Origin: Cyanobacteriota bacterium
Lineage (GTDB): Bacteria > Acidobacteriota > Vicinamibacteria > Vicinamibacterales > UBA2999
Direction: 5' to 3'
Assembly: GCA_019752015.1 (NCBI GenBank)
Contig: JAIEMQ010000008.1
Location: 49,632 to 113,631 of the forward strand
DNA length: 64,000 nt
A program made the translations under genes and the position numbers. Positions 43,459 through 50,785 of this stretch are shown here, piece by piece (the stretch's first letter is position 1; each line of letters starts with the position of its first letter). The notes under the pieces are model-generated. The model was not told the DNA's origin and ran no database searches. It was given only the letters and a program-made list of their open reading frames with translations.

Positions 43459-44670
43459 ATGTTCCGCATCACTGGCCGACACGGTCTGCGGTGGAAGTTC
43501 AATCTGGCATTGCTGCCGGCCGTGGCCGTGATCCTCGGGGTGTTGGGGTTAATGGACTCGGTGCACGAGCGGGAGGCCGTATTCGCCGCGCACGTGATGC
43601 ACGCGGCCGGCACGGCCGCTGCCATCGTGCCGCCTCTCAATCCCACACCCGGGGCAGTGGCGCGCCGCAGCCTCTTCGTTCATGGCATCTACGCTCTCGT
43701 CCTCTTGTCCCTGATCGCGCTGGCGATGAACGTCGCCTTGTCGAGGTTCGTGCTGAAACCGCTTGATCTCATACGGCACGACATTGGCCAGATGGAGCGC
43801 GGACATTGGCGCCTGCCAGTCCATCCTACCGACGCGGATGAAGTCGGGAGTGTCGTTGAGAGCATGCAGCCGTTGGGGCTGACCATCGACGCACCGATCG
43901 GACAAGTGGCCGACATTTCGCTGACGACAGGTCCGACCGTCATCCGCACCGAGCAGGCGCAGCTACTGGGCTACGTCTACGTCGATGTAGCCGATCGTGA
44001 CATTGGCGGCTATGTTGACGACGCTAAGCGTGTGGTCGGGGAGATGGTGAAACTGCCTGAGGGATACTATCTCGAATGGAGCGGCCAGTACGAGTACATG
44101 CTGCGCGCAAAAGCCCGCCTGGCACTTGTGATCCCGGTGACCCTGTTGATCGTGATCGTGCTCCTGTATTTCAACACGCGCAATCTCGCCAAGGTCGCCA
44201 TCGTGCTGTTGGCGGTCCCCTTCTCACTGATCGGCGCATTCTGGTTGCTGTACTTGCTTGGCTACAACCTGAGCGTGGCCGTCTGGGTCGGGATTATCGC
44301 GCTCGCCGGTGTCGACGCGGAAACCGGCGTCGTCATGCTGCTCTACCTTGATCAGGCGTTCGCGAAGTACCGGACAGCCGGCCGCATGAACACTCTGCAG
44401 GATCTTCACGAAGCCGTCGAAGAAGGGGCCGTCAAGCGGATCCGGCCGAAGATGATGACGGTCATGGCAATCCTGTTGGGCCTGCTGCCGATCATGTGGA
44501 GCACGGGGGCAGGAGCCGACGTAATGAAACGAATCGCGGCGCCGATGGTCGGTGGCGTGGTGACATCGTTCGTGCTGGAACTGCTGATTTACCCCGTCGT
44601 CTTCACGATCTGGAAGTGGTACACGGACGTCAAGCCGTCGCTCGCGCGAACCACGCCCGTCCAAGCTTAG
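43459..44670 (+). CDS. in-frame chimera: sensor HAMP region fused to CusA C-terminal part
   Basis: This is a 403-residue reading frame in two parts. Residues 1-145 look like the start of a sensor kinase: helix one (FNLALLPAVAVILGVLGLMD), an external loop, helix two (GIYALVLLSLIALAMNVAL) and a HAMP domain (DLIRHDIGQMERGHWRLPVHP, DEVGSVVESMQ). From about residue 146 the sequence is the C-terminal part of a CusA-type RND metal pump: PIGQVADISLTTGPTVIRTE, a piece of the periplasmic domain, and then membrane helices of the second bundle ending in LIYPVVFTIWKWY. HAMP is cytoplasmic, while the joined RND piece is periplasmic in CusA, so normal topology cannot hold on both sides. A deletion fused two genes in frame; function is doubtful. 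Confidence 0.8.
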   Translation: MFRITGRHGLRWKFNLALLPAVAVILGVLGLMDSVHEREAVFAAHVMHAAGTAAAIVPPLNPTPGAVARRSLFVHGIYALVLLSLIALAMNVALSRFVLKPLDLIRHDIGQMERGHWRLPVHPTDADEVGSVVESMQPLGLTIDAPIGQVADISLTTGPTVIRTEQAQLLGYVYVDVADRDIGGYVDDAKRVVGEMVKLPEGYYLEWSGQYEYMLRAKARLALVIPVTLLIVIVLLYFNTRNLAKVAIVLLAVPFSLIGAFWLLYLLGYNLSVAVWVGIIALAGVDAETGVVMLLYLDQAFAKYRTAGRMNTLQDLHEAVEEGAVKRIRPKMMTVMAILLGLLPIMWSTGAGADVMKRIAAPMVGGVVTSFVLELLIYPVVFTIWKWYTDVKPSLARTTPVQA

Positions 44671-44683
44671 AAAGAGGTCGTCC

Positions 44684-45409
44684 ATGTTGGGTCAGCCGCT
44701 CAGAGTCATCGTCGCTGCCGCCGCCGCCGTTCTGTTGTCGCCCTCATGGAGTACAGCGGCGCAGCCGCCGTTCGAGTTATCAGTGAAGAACGATCATTTC
44801 TGGGGTTCGAGCCGGGGCACGTTGATCGTTGGCCAGGACGGAATGGAATACCGCACGGCGGACGACGATGACGCGCGATCGTGGTCGTACGAGGACATCA
44901 AGCAGCTGCAGGTTCTGTCGCCGACGCGAATCACGATACTGACCTACGAGGACCGCGGCAAGATGAGATCCGGCGCCGATCGTGAATTTCGGTTCAGCGT
45001 GTCTGGAACGAGCATCACTCCCGAAATCGTGACGTTCTTCCTGGAGCGTACGGACCCTCCGATCGTGACCGCCGTGATGCCTCGCATTCAAGGTAACGCC
45101 CTGTTTCGCGCACAAGTTAAACACCAGCGTCAAGGGCGCGGAAGCGACGGGGCTCTTGCCCTCTACGACAAACAGCTGGTCTATCAGACTGAACGCACCG
45201 GCGAGAGCCGCTACTGGCGTTTCGCCGACATCTACTCCGTCCTTCGCCTCGATCGTTTTCGTTTGGAGATCCGCGCATATGAAGGCGGCAGCGGAGTGCT
45301 TCGCCCGTTCGTGTTTGAATTGAAGAGCGAGCTTCCTGGCGATTTCTACGAGGCGCTTTGGGCCCGTGTGAATCGCACGGCGTTCGATCCGGCGATCAAG
45401 GACTTCTAA
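44684..45409 (+). CDS. exported protein of unknown function
   Basis: This is a 241-residue protein with a signal peptide (RVIVAAAAAVLLSPSWSTAAQ) and a body with two similar halves: LIVGQDGMEYRTADDDDARSW...YEDIKQLQVLSPTRITILTYE and LALYDKQLVYQTERTGESRYW...FADIYSVLRLDRFRLEIRAYE (both split here). The halves resemble PH-like domains, so a tandem PH-like fold is my reading. It starts 13 bp after the chimeric gene with GAGG upstream of the ATG and may be co-transcribed with it. No function can be assigned. It is the last gene inside the repeat-bracketed segment. Confidence 0.65.
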   Translation: MLGQPLRVIVAAAAAVLLSPSWSTAAQPPFELSVKNDHFWGSSRGTLIVGQDGMEYRTADDDDARSWSYEDIKQLQVLSPTRITILTYEDRGKMRSGADREFRFSVSGTSITPEIVTFFLERTDPPIVTAVMPRIQGNALFRAQVKHQRQGRGSDGALALYDKQLVYQTERTGESRYWRFADIYSVLRLDRFRLEIRAYEGGSGVLRPFVFELKSELPGDFYEALWARVNRTAFDPAIKDF

Positions 45410-45520
45410 GAGCGAGGAGCCCGGGCTCGTCAACTGTTGTGATTGGCGAGGTGCGACGTGAGGCGATGCCCCGCCCTTTACTTTTCCGTCAGGCGGATGG
45501 TTTTCGGGCATTCAGGAATC

Positions 45521-45560
45521 GGCCAGCGCCGGAGGCTAGCGCCGTTCGGCCGATCCGCGT
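45521..45560 (+). repeat. 40-bp direct repeat, right copy
   Basis: This copy matches 42261-42300 with one mismatch and in the same orientation. It begins one base after the stop codon of the nuclease-like gene on the minus strand. The stretch 45410-45520 to its left shows no gene. Confidence 0.95.
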
Positions 45561-45561
45561 C

Positions 45562-46812
45562 CTACTCGAGCAGCCGCGATACCGCCTGAATGGCTTTCAG
45601 GCCCTCGCCGAAGCGGGCCATGTTCTCACGGTGGCGCTCCAGCTCGCCATACGGAAGGTATCGAACGCGCAACGAACCGATCGCGCGAAACGCCGGCCGC
45701 CGCACCTGCGCGAGGACCTCGTCTGCGCGCGCATCGGGGGCGACGATGAACAGCTCGCGGGAAATCGACGACGGTGCGCCGAGCGACAGATCCAGCAGGC
45801 GCACGATCCCGGAATAAATGCTCGTCGAATGCTCCACTTCGAACGCCGCCACCACCTCGCCTTCCGCGAGCCACAGCACGTCGATGAGCCGCACCGCGTC
45901 CGCCCCCGGCGACATATTCAGCGACTCCGGCAACTGTGAAAGGCAGCCATCACCGAGTCGTCCATCGGCGCACTCACGGCCGCGATCGTTGGCGGCAATG
46001 TAGACCTCGTAGCCCACCGCGCGACCGAGATCCCGAAGCCACTGTTGTATCTCCGTATGCGTCCGGTCGCCTTCCTCTTGTCTGGCGATCGCGCTCGTGG
46101 ACCGTGTCTGTGCATCGACGACAGCTTGAAGCCATTGCGCTTGTTCGGCAGGATCGACCGGCTGGTCGAGCCGGTAGCGGCCGCCGCCGACATCGAAGAG
46201 CAACCCGCCGATGGCACCTAAATCGTTCGAGAGCAGCGCCCGGTAGTCGGCATTGAGCCGCAGCATCCCCGCGCGCATCGTCAGATAATCGTCCCAACGA
46301 CCGAGCCTGATGCGCGCGCCAGTCAGCGCGTTATACCCCTTCACGATTGCGGTATTGAACGGCGGCATGAGCGTCGGATGAACGAAATACAGCAGGTTCG
46401 CCGCCGCCGGTCCGAGGCCCTTGATCTTCCGGCTATCCAGCAGCTCGATCTGACGCAGAATCGCCGCTTCGTCTTCACAGCCGCAGCAGTTGTCCAGAAA
46501 CCGCCCGAACGCCAGCTGGTTGTCGCGCGCTTCATAAATGTCGGGAATGCGAAGCTTTGGTTTCCACAGGAATGCGTGATCAGCGCCCTTGAAGATCTGG
46601 CGCTGTTCCGCGATCGCGCCGACCACCGTCTCGAGCGAAGAACCCTTGTAGACGTTCCCGAATGCGTCGCGCTCGATCTCATCGACGACGACGCCGATGC
46701 CTCGGCGGATGGATCGAAAGTTCTTCAGTCGCTGATCCCATAAGAACCAGTTGAGATACGTGGCGCCGGGATCACCGCGCCATTGCGTTATAAGTTGACG
46801 GAGATCAGCCAT
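45562..46812 (-). CDS. restriction-endonuclease-like protein of unknown role
   Basis: This is a 416-residue soluble protein. The first 230 residues are helical, with a conserved patch [18 protein letters not shown] and [14 protein letters not shown] that recalls helix-hairpin-helix DNA-binding. The C-terminal part holds [20 protein letters not shown] with an Asp...Glu-x-Glu arrangement typical of PD-(D/E)XK nuclease folds, followed by [17 protein letters not shown]-cleaving role is therefore plausible, either in restriction or repair, but no methylase lies nearby. The ATG at 46812 has GGAGAAGGG directly upstream; the open frame extends to 46854. Confidence 0.55.
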   Translation of the reverse strand: MADLRQLITQWRGDPGATYLNWFLWDQRLKNFRSIRRGIGVVVDEIERDAFGNVYKGSSLETVVGAIAEQRQIFKGADHAFLWKPKLRIPDIYEARDNQLAFGRFLDNCCGCEDEAAILRQIELLDSRKIKGLGPAAANLLYFVHPTLMPPFNTAIVKGYNALTGARIRLGRWDDYLTMRAGMLRLNADYRALLSNDLGAIGGLLFDVGGGRYRLDQPVDPAEQAQWLQAVVDAQTRSTSAIARQEEGDRTHTEIQQWLRDLGRAVGYEVYIAANDRGRECADGRLGDGCLSQLPESLNMSPGADAVRLIDVLWLAEGEVVAAFEVEHSTSIYSGIVRLLDLSLGAPSSISRELFIVAPDARADEVLAQVRRPAFRAIGSLRVRYLPYGELERHRENMARFGEGLKAIQAVSRLLE

Positions 46813-46937
46813 CCCTTCTCCGGGTTCTCCATGGGTGCCAGCACAACGGTACACAATCCTGGAGCTGGCGCGCGCCTTGATGAATGACTTTTCATGGTTT
46901 CCTCGCGAAAGTGGTGTGGCGCTCCTATTCGCCGTAC

Positions 46938-46960
46938 GATACTAAAGACTCCCTGTAGCC
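46938..46960 (-). promoter_or_regulatory. MerR-type operator half with -10 box
   Basis: On the minus strand GCTACAGGGAGT is followed by TAGTAT. This looks like the right half of a MerR-family operator plus -10 element, but the matching left half and -35 box are absent. It points towards the nuclease-like gene at 46812. The assignment is by eye and uncertain. Confidence 0.35.
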
Positions 46961-46963
46961 GCT

Positions 46964-47125
46964 TTATGGCAGTGCTGCGGACTGCAGGGACGCAATCAGA
47001 TGGCACACGCCCCCTTGCCGGGTCGTTCCACACCCCGCGATCAGTTGTTCGAGCGCCGACTCCATCGTCTGCAGCGCAGCGATTCTTTCGCGCACATCAC
47101 GCAACTTCACCCGCGCGATGTCTAG
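46964..47125 (-). pseudogene. MerR-family regulator, C-terminal fragment
   Basis: The minus strand encodes DIARVKLRDVRERIAALQTM, ESALEQLIAGCGTT and a short tail ending at a TAA. This is the dimerisation helix and metal-binding tail of mercury-type MerR regulators, where cysteines near the end of the helix bind metal. The DNA-binding head and first half are missing. The fragment starts next to the half-operator of the MerP-like gene, so a deletion took the rest of merR together with the left operator half. Confidence 0.7.
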
Positions 47126-47145
47126 GTACGGAGTTTAACCTCAAA
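47122..47145 (+). promoter_or_regulatory. MerR-type operator half upstream of the MerP-like gene
   Basis: TAGGTACGGAGTTTAACCT lies 20-40 bases upstream of the MerP-like start. GTACGGAGT resembles the right arm of mercury-type MerR operators, and TTTAACCT could serve as a weak -10. The left arm (which would be ACTCCGTAC) is not present. Confidence 0.4.
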
Positions 47146-47164
47146 GACGGAGAGCCGAGCCCTG

Positions 47165-47497
47165 GTGAGAACCGCCTTAGCGCTGGTCTGCATGATGACG
47201 TTCACCGCGCCCGGTGCTGCGCAGTCCGCAACGACGGCAGTGCGGAATGCACCGCAAAAAGTGCCGGAGCGCACAGTCGTATTGACCGTCAGAGGGATGA
47301 CGTGAACGGGCTGCGAGGCTGCCGTGTCGCGGGCCGCAAAGACCGTCGACGGAGTGAAGGACTGCAAAGCTGACTTCAAGAAGGGAACGGCTGAAATAAC
47401 CTTCCTGCCTTCGAAGACCAACGCTGAGGCGATTGCAAAGGTCATCGCGGACAAGACGGGCTACCAGGTGACCGTTCCACGGAATCCCAAGCGATGA
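47165..47497 (+). CDS. MerP-like HMA protein with in-frame TGA at the first metal cysteine
   Basis: This is a 110-residue exported heavy-metal-associated protein if TGA is read through. The signal peptide is MRTALALVCMMTFTAPGAAQ from GTG 47165. The HMA domain follows: VVLTVRGMT, then TGA (47303-47305, codon 47), then TGCEAAVSRAAKTVDG, DFKKGTAEITFLPSKT and VIADKTGYQVTVP. In MerP and related proteins the motif is GMTCxxC, so TGA stands exactly where the first metal-binding Cys is expected. The frame is intact on both sides for the full family length. The stop overlaps the next ATG (ATGA). Selenocysteine is the most economical reading; a TGC to TGA mutation is the alternative. Confidence 0.75.
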
Positions 47498-47910
47498 CAC
47501 GATCCGCTGGCGGCTGTTCGTTCATTGCTGTCTTCGCGCTCGTGAGCATGGTCACGGCCTGCTCCCGCGCGCGCCAGCCTCAACCGATCGAGAGGGCTTC
47601 GGTGGAACCGTTGGTGTTCTTGACCCGCGAGGGGTGCGTCAACACGGTGACGATGCGCGCCAATTTTGACGCCGCCTTGAAGGCTCTCGGCTGGTCGAAC
47701 CCGTATCAGTTCATCGACGCAGACATGCTGGCTCCATCCGATCCCCGGGGTGGATACGGGACACCAACGGTGCTGCTCAACGGCCGGGACTTGTTCGACA
47801 TGCCGGAACCGCCCGTGCCCCATCCGCCGCCGACGTGACGGCTCTACCCGGGCGGAGTTCCGTCCACTGAAGCGATTCAAGCGAAGTTGAAAGCCCGGCT
47901 CGAGCGCTGA
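47494..47910 (+). CDS. exported thioredoxin-like protein with in-frame TGA near its end
   Basis: This is a 138-residue protein if TGA at 47836-47838 (codon 115) is read. It has a lipoprotein-like signal (VFALVSMVTACS) and a thioredoxin-like core: VEPLVFLTREGCVNTVTM with one cysteine, QFIDADML, YGTPTVLLNGRDLFDMPEP. A proline-rich loop ends in PPT, then comes TGA, then RLYPGGVPSTEAIQAKLKA and a final TGA at 47908. Related proteins, as I recall them, have a Cys followed by R-x-Y at this point. The residues after TGA continue the fold sensibly and remain in frame. The start overlaps the MerP-like stop, so the two proteins are coupled. It may be a Sec-containing redox partner in mercury or metal handling. 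Confidence 0.68.
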
Positions 47911-47986
47911 CACGGTCCTGTCATCCCGCGTTCATCTTCGAAGGCATCTAATGTGCACTGCGGTCTCCTGCAGGAGGCCCGCGTTT

Positions 47987-48193
47987 ATGAAACGGATAGC
48001 CGTCGTCACATTTGCAGCAATCATCGTCCTCGCCAGCGCCCCCGCGACGTGGGCGCAGCCGGTCTCGCAGCCGCCGCAGGAGCCGCCACCGGCGGCGGAG
48101 GCCCCGGCGCATGTCAGCACCGGCTGGTCCGCGCTGTTCAAGGTCGAATCGCATCCGGGCGGCGTTCACGCATCGGTAATGTCGAGCGCCTGA
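47987..48193 (+). pseudogene. truncated exported protein, N-terminus only
   Basis: The ATG at 47987 opens a good signal peptide (RIAVVTFAAIIVLASAPATWAQ) and a Pro/Ala-rich linker ending in HVSTGWSALFK. The following residues (VESHPGGVHASV) are simply the reverse strand of the end of the STAS gene. So only about 50 native residues remain. The original product cannot be identified. It overlaps the convergent STAS gene by 28 bases. Confidence 0.45.
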
Positions 48194-48480
48194 TCCAGGC
48201 CCGTTCTCCGCAGCGCGGTGTGCAGTGCAGGGCTCGGCGCCGCGATCACGAGGCTGCCTCCAGCGTCTTTGGCGTCGACATGGCTGTCCATCACCGCGAC
48301 GACGCCCGCAAGGTCAACGGCCGTGACTCCCGCGGTGTGCAGGACAATCCGTCGTTCGCCACATTCGATCAGCCATCGGACAATTTCCGTGACCTGTTCG
48401 GCGCCGCGCCCGCGGACCAGAGGACCGATGGCCCCGACGATGGCAAGGCCGCGTTTGATCGTGACCGTCAGTTCCAGCAT
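48166..48480 (-). CDS. STAS-domain protein (anti-anti-sigma type)
   Basis: This is a 104-residue single-domain protein. The pattern (LELTVTIKRGLAIVGAIGPL, then ERRIVLHTAGVTAVDLAGVVAVMDSHVDAKDAGG in pieces, and LHTALRRTGLDQAL) is that of STAS domains such as SpoIIAA-type antagonists and RsbS/RsbV. The residue at the usual phospho-Ser position in DLAGVV appears to be Ala or Gly, so control by phosphorylation is doubtful. The ATG at 48480 is selected since the domain starts there; the frame is open to 48624. No kinase or sigma partner is adjacent. Confidence 0.75.
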   Translation of the reverse strand: MLELTVTIKRGLAIVGAIGPLVRGRGAEQVTEIVRWLIECGERRIVLHTAGVTAVDLAGVVAVMDSHVDAKDAGGSLVIAAPSPALHTALRRTGLDQALDITDA

Positions 48481-48658
48481 GGGTGCATCTTCCGGCGCCG
48501 CAGATCCGCCCGGGGCGCGGCGCGGATCGGATCGCTCCCATATAGTGAGACGAGCGAGTATCCGGGCCGGTTGCGCTGCGAACATGACATCTGTGAAAGG
48601 TGGCGTGAAGAGGCCGAAAGCCACCTCGCACCGACCGCGCGGCGCCCCACCGCGAGCG

Positions 48659-49063
48659 TTATCGAACAGTCGATCGCGCGATCCGTTCCGCGAGAATCAG
48701 CCCCGCGGAGAGTCCACCCATGCCACCGATCACCTGCACGGCGACGCTCAACAGGGCATACCCGACGGCTCCGTTCCTGGACAGTGTCACCGTTTCGAAT
48801 GCGAACGTCGAGAACGTGGTGAAGCCGCCGAGCAACCCGACGAAAATGAATTCGCGCCAGTGGAGGGGGAGCCCGTCACTGCCAGACGAAAGCAGGCCGG
48901 CGAAAATGCCAAATATCAGGCTCCCCACGACATTGATCAGGGTTGTGGCGACCGGGAATTGCAACGTGGGCCAGAAGTGCAAGACGACGCCGTTAACGGC
49001 ATGTCGCGCGACCGATCCGATGGCCCCACCGAGGGCGACGCTCAACCATCCCGCCATTTCCAA
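48659..49063 (-). CDS. crcB: CrcB/Fluc fluoride channel
   Basis: This is a small membrane protein of 134 residues with four helices, belonging to the fluoride channels that export F- as dual-topology dimers. Conserved motifs are GGAIGSVARH near the N-terminus, TTLINVVGSLIFG and GLLGGFTTFSTFAFE, which carry the polar track and phenylalanines lining the pore. The ATG at 49063 follows a leader with a fluoride riboswitch at 49125-49180, so the gene is most likely induced by fluoride. Confidence 0.95.
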   Translation of the reverse strand: MEMAGWLSVALGGAIGSVARHAVNGVVLHFWPTLQFPVATTLINVVGSLIFGIFAGLLSSGSDGLPLHWREFIFVGLLGGFTTFSTFAFETVTLSRNGAVGYALLSVAVQVIGGMGGLSAGLILAERIARSTVR

Positions 49064-49124
49064 TCCTCGCTCTGACCGGAAGGTCGGCGGCCGGTCGCGG
49101 ACAGATTCCTACGGCGGCTACGCC

Positions 49125-49180
49125 TGCAGGAGTCATTGGCCGTCCGGCCGGGGCGGCGGTCAGGTGGACTCCACCACCAA
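49125..49180 (-). promoter_or_regulatory. fluoride riboswitch (crcB motif)
   Basis: On the minus strand GGTGGTGGAGTCCACC forms the first stem, followed by TGACCGCC and then GGCCAATGACTCCTGC. These correspond to the conserved GGxGATGGxGTTCxCC, ACCGCC and GATGACTCCTxC blocks of the crcB-motif riboswitch, with two or three substitutions. It lies 62 bases upstream of crcB on the same strand. Downstream bases (GGCG-TAG-CCGCC) could form an expression-platform hairpin. Confidence 0.8.
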
Positions 49181-49197
49181 CGTCGCCACAGATCTTA

Positions 49198-49556
49198 CTA
49201 CGCGGAATAATTAGTGGCGAGAAGAGAAGGAACCGAAACAGACGCAAACCAGTTGCCGGAAGTGTCTTCGTGACGGGACTCGGTCTCACTCTGATCTACA
49301 ACGCTGCTACCCACGCGCGCTGAGGCGTCCAGCTGACGCACAAGCTGTGGGTGCCCACGCCTCCGTGACTTCATGGGTGGCGAGGACTGCCGCCGGAAGA
49401 CGCCGAAGTCCCAGTGCAACGGTCCACGTGATCAGTCCGGCGAGCGATTCCGCGCCGAGCACGATATCCGACAGCCAGCGCCGTTACCGACTCAACGGGA
49501 CCAACTTGGGCCCCGTGTACCGAGGTGGAGGATCGGAGCCCATCACAACCCGTCGG
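49198..49556. other. gap; possible PAP2-like tail on minus strand
   Basis: No complete gene is seen. On the minus strand a frame reads RRWLSDIVLGAESLAGLITW, which faintly resembles the last membrane segment of PAP2-type proteins (HxxSDVVxGA), but the catalytic His is not there. It may be another gene scrap. Confidence 0.25.
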
Positions 49557-50066
49557 TCAGGCGAATGCCTTCTGAATCGTGCGCATGGCGATGAAGAACT
49601 TCCGTGGGTGGTCCACGAGGGGGACGAATTCATGACGGAGATAGAAATCCCGGACGGCGTCATTGTACGCCTCAGCGATGACACCGACCGACGCGACTTC
49701 CGCAGCATTCTTCCAACTCCTGCACAACGCGTCCATCAGCAGGAGACGGCCCAACTTCCGACCGTGATGGGCCTGACTGACAGCTAAGCGGCCCAGGAGC
49801 GTTGCCGGAATGAGCGGGTATTTGGGAAGCTTCCGCGCAATGTGTGGTGGCAATTCGCTTAGGCGGATCGCGTAGGCGGACAGTGTGTAGTAGCCGGCGA
49901 CGTTCCCATGGGCGTCGACCAGGACGAATGGGGCCGCGACCTTACGCGTGGCATCTTGTCCCGCCTGGACGTGGAGGTAGAAATCGAGGTCGGAGACGCC
50001 GCAGGAAAACGACAGCCGATCGTGCGCGCCGAGCGGCTCGACGAAATACTGCGGTGTAGTGCTCAC
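49557..50066 (-). CDS. GNAT acetyltransferase toxin (TacT/AtaT type)
   Basis: This is a 169-residue GNAT protein. It has the layout of toxins paired with DUF1778 antitoxins: a start with EPLGAHDRLSFSCGVSDLDFYLH in pieces (the CGxxxLDxYL type motif), then VAGYYTLSAYAI, LLGRLAVSQAHHGRKLGRLLL (acetyl-CoA loop) and a conserved YNDAVRDFYLRHEFVPL near the end with the catalytic-type Tyr. Known members acetylate aminoacyl-tRNA and stop translation. It lies 9 bp after the DUF1778 gene on the same strand. Confidence 0.92.
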   Translation of the reverse strand: MSTTPQYFVEPLGAHDRLSFSCGVSDLDFYLHVQAGQDATRKVAAPFVLVDAHGNVAGYYTLSAYAIRLSELPPHIARKLPKYPLIPATLLGRLAVSQAHHGRKLGRLLLMDALCRSWKNAAEVASVGVIAEAYNDAVRDFYLRHEFVPLVDHPRKFFIAMRTIQKAFA

Positions 50067-50075
50067 GTATCCCGC

Positions 50076-50402
50076 TCAGGCGGTTCGTGCGCGTCGGCTC
50101 ACGCGGTCCTTGTACGCTCGCGCCGCCGCGCGCAGGACCGGGCCTGGCTCGGGAGGGTTCAAGATCGCGTTGACAAAGGCTTCAGTATCCCGCGCGCTCA
50201 GGACCATGATGGCTCGGTCCTGAATCGTGCGCTCGGCGGCGACCTTTGCGCTGTGAAGCACGAAGTCTGTCATGGTGCGGCCTTCGAGATCCGCGGCGCG
50301 TTGAATAAGGGTCTTTTGGTCTTGGTCCAGACGCGCATCGAAGCGATACACCTTGGACGTGACCTTCTTCTTGTTTCGACTCTTGGTGGCGCTTCCACTC
50401 AT
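50076..50402 (-). CDS. DUF1778 antitoxin
   Basis: This is a 108-residue protein. The N-terminal ribbon-helix-helix region (VYRFDARLDQDQKTLIQRAADLEG, split here: VYRFDARLDQ, KTLIQRAADL, TMTDFVLHSA) binds DNA in this family, and the C-terminal extension (SARDTEAFVNAILNPPEP) wraps the GNAT toxin. The pair is normally self-repressed, and a 6-bp inverted repeat lies 21 bases upstream of the start. The extra Lys/Arg-rich N-terminus (TKSRNKKK) is longer than usual. Confidence 0.92.
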   Translation of the reverse strand: MSGSATKSRNKKKVTSKVYRFDARLDQDQKTLIQRAADLEGRTMTDFVLHSAKVAAERTIQDRAIMVLSARDTEAFVNAILNPPEPGPVLRAAARAYKDRVSRRARTA

Positions 50403-50422
50403 CTCAGGCCTCCGCTCTCATC

Positions 50423-50441
50423 GTACGGTAATTTGCCGTAC
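50423..50441. promoter_or_regulatory. inverted repeat, likely antitoxin operator
   Basis: GTACGG (50423-50428) and CCGTAC (50436-50441) form a perfect 6-bp inverted repeat with a 7-base AT-rich centre, directly upstream of the DUF1778 start. Such sites are bound by ribbon-helix-helix antitoxins for autoregulation. Confidence 0.6.
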
Positions 50442-50633
50442 AGATCAAGGTCGGTCACCCTTTCCTGGTCCGGGCGCGGGTGGCGGCGGCTGATAGTCCT
50501 AATTCCATCGTGCTGTATGCGGTGCGTCAAGGATTGATCGTGTAGTCCGCGTCGTCACACTGCGGTATACCCGCCGTCCGCGCGACCGGAAGCGGAGCGG
50601 TTGCCGTCGGGAGTGTCGTCCGCGACGCGAAAG

Positions 50634-50708
50634 CTCGAGATTCGATCGTCGAATGTGTTTGCGACGGTGATCATCGTGATGGTGTTCCTGCCGGTGTTCG
50701 GCCTTGGT
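50634..50708 (+). pseudogene. CusA/CzcA-type RND pump scrap
   Basis: Twenty-five residues in one frame, LEIRSSNVFATVIIVMVFLP followed by VFGLG, match the membrane segment that ends the first half of heavy-metal RND pumps. Nothing of the pump is present on either side. The rest of 50442-50785 shows no gene. Confidence 0.55.
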
Positions 50709-50785
50709 GCAGACAGCTCGTGTGCAGCACACACCATCAATCACACCGCGCTCACGTGCCGGCCGTGTGTTAGCCTGACGCCACC

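Noticed and set aside
47303..47345. A SECIS hairpin directly after the TGA of the MerP-like gene
   Set aside because: I can draw a short stem (ACGG with CCGU plus inner pairs), but it starts right at the TGA and its loop is closer than known bacterial SECIS elements allow. It was not counted as evidence.
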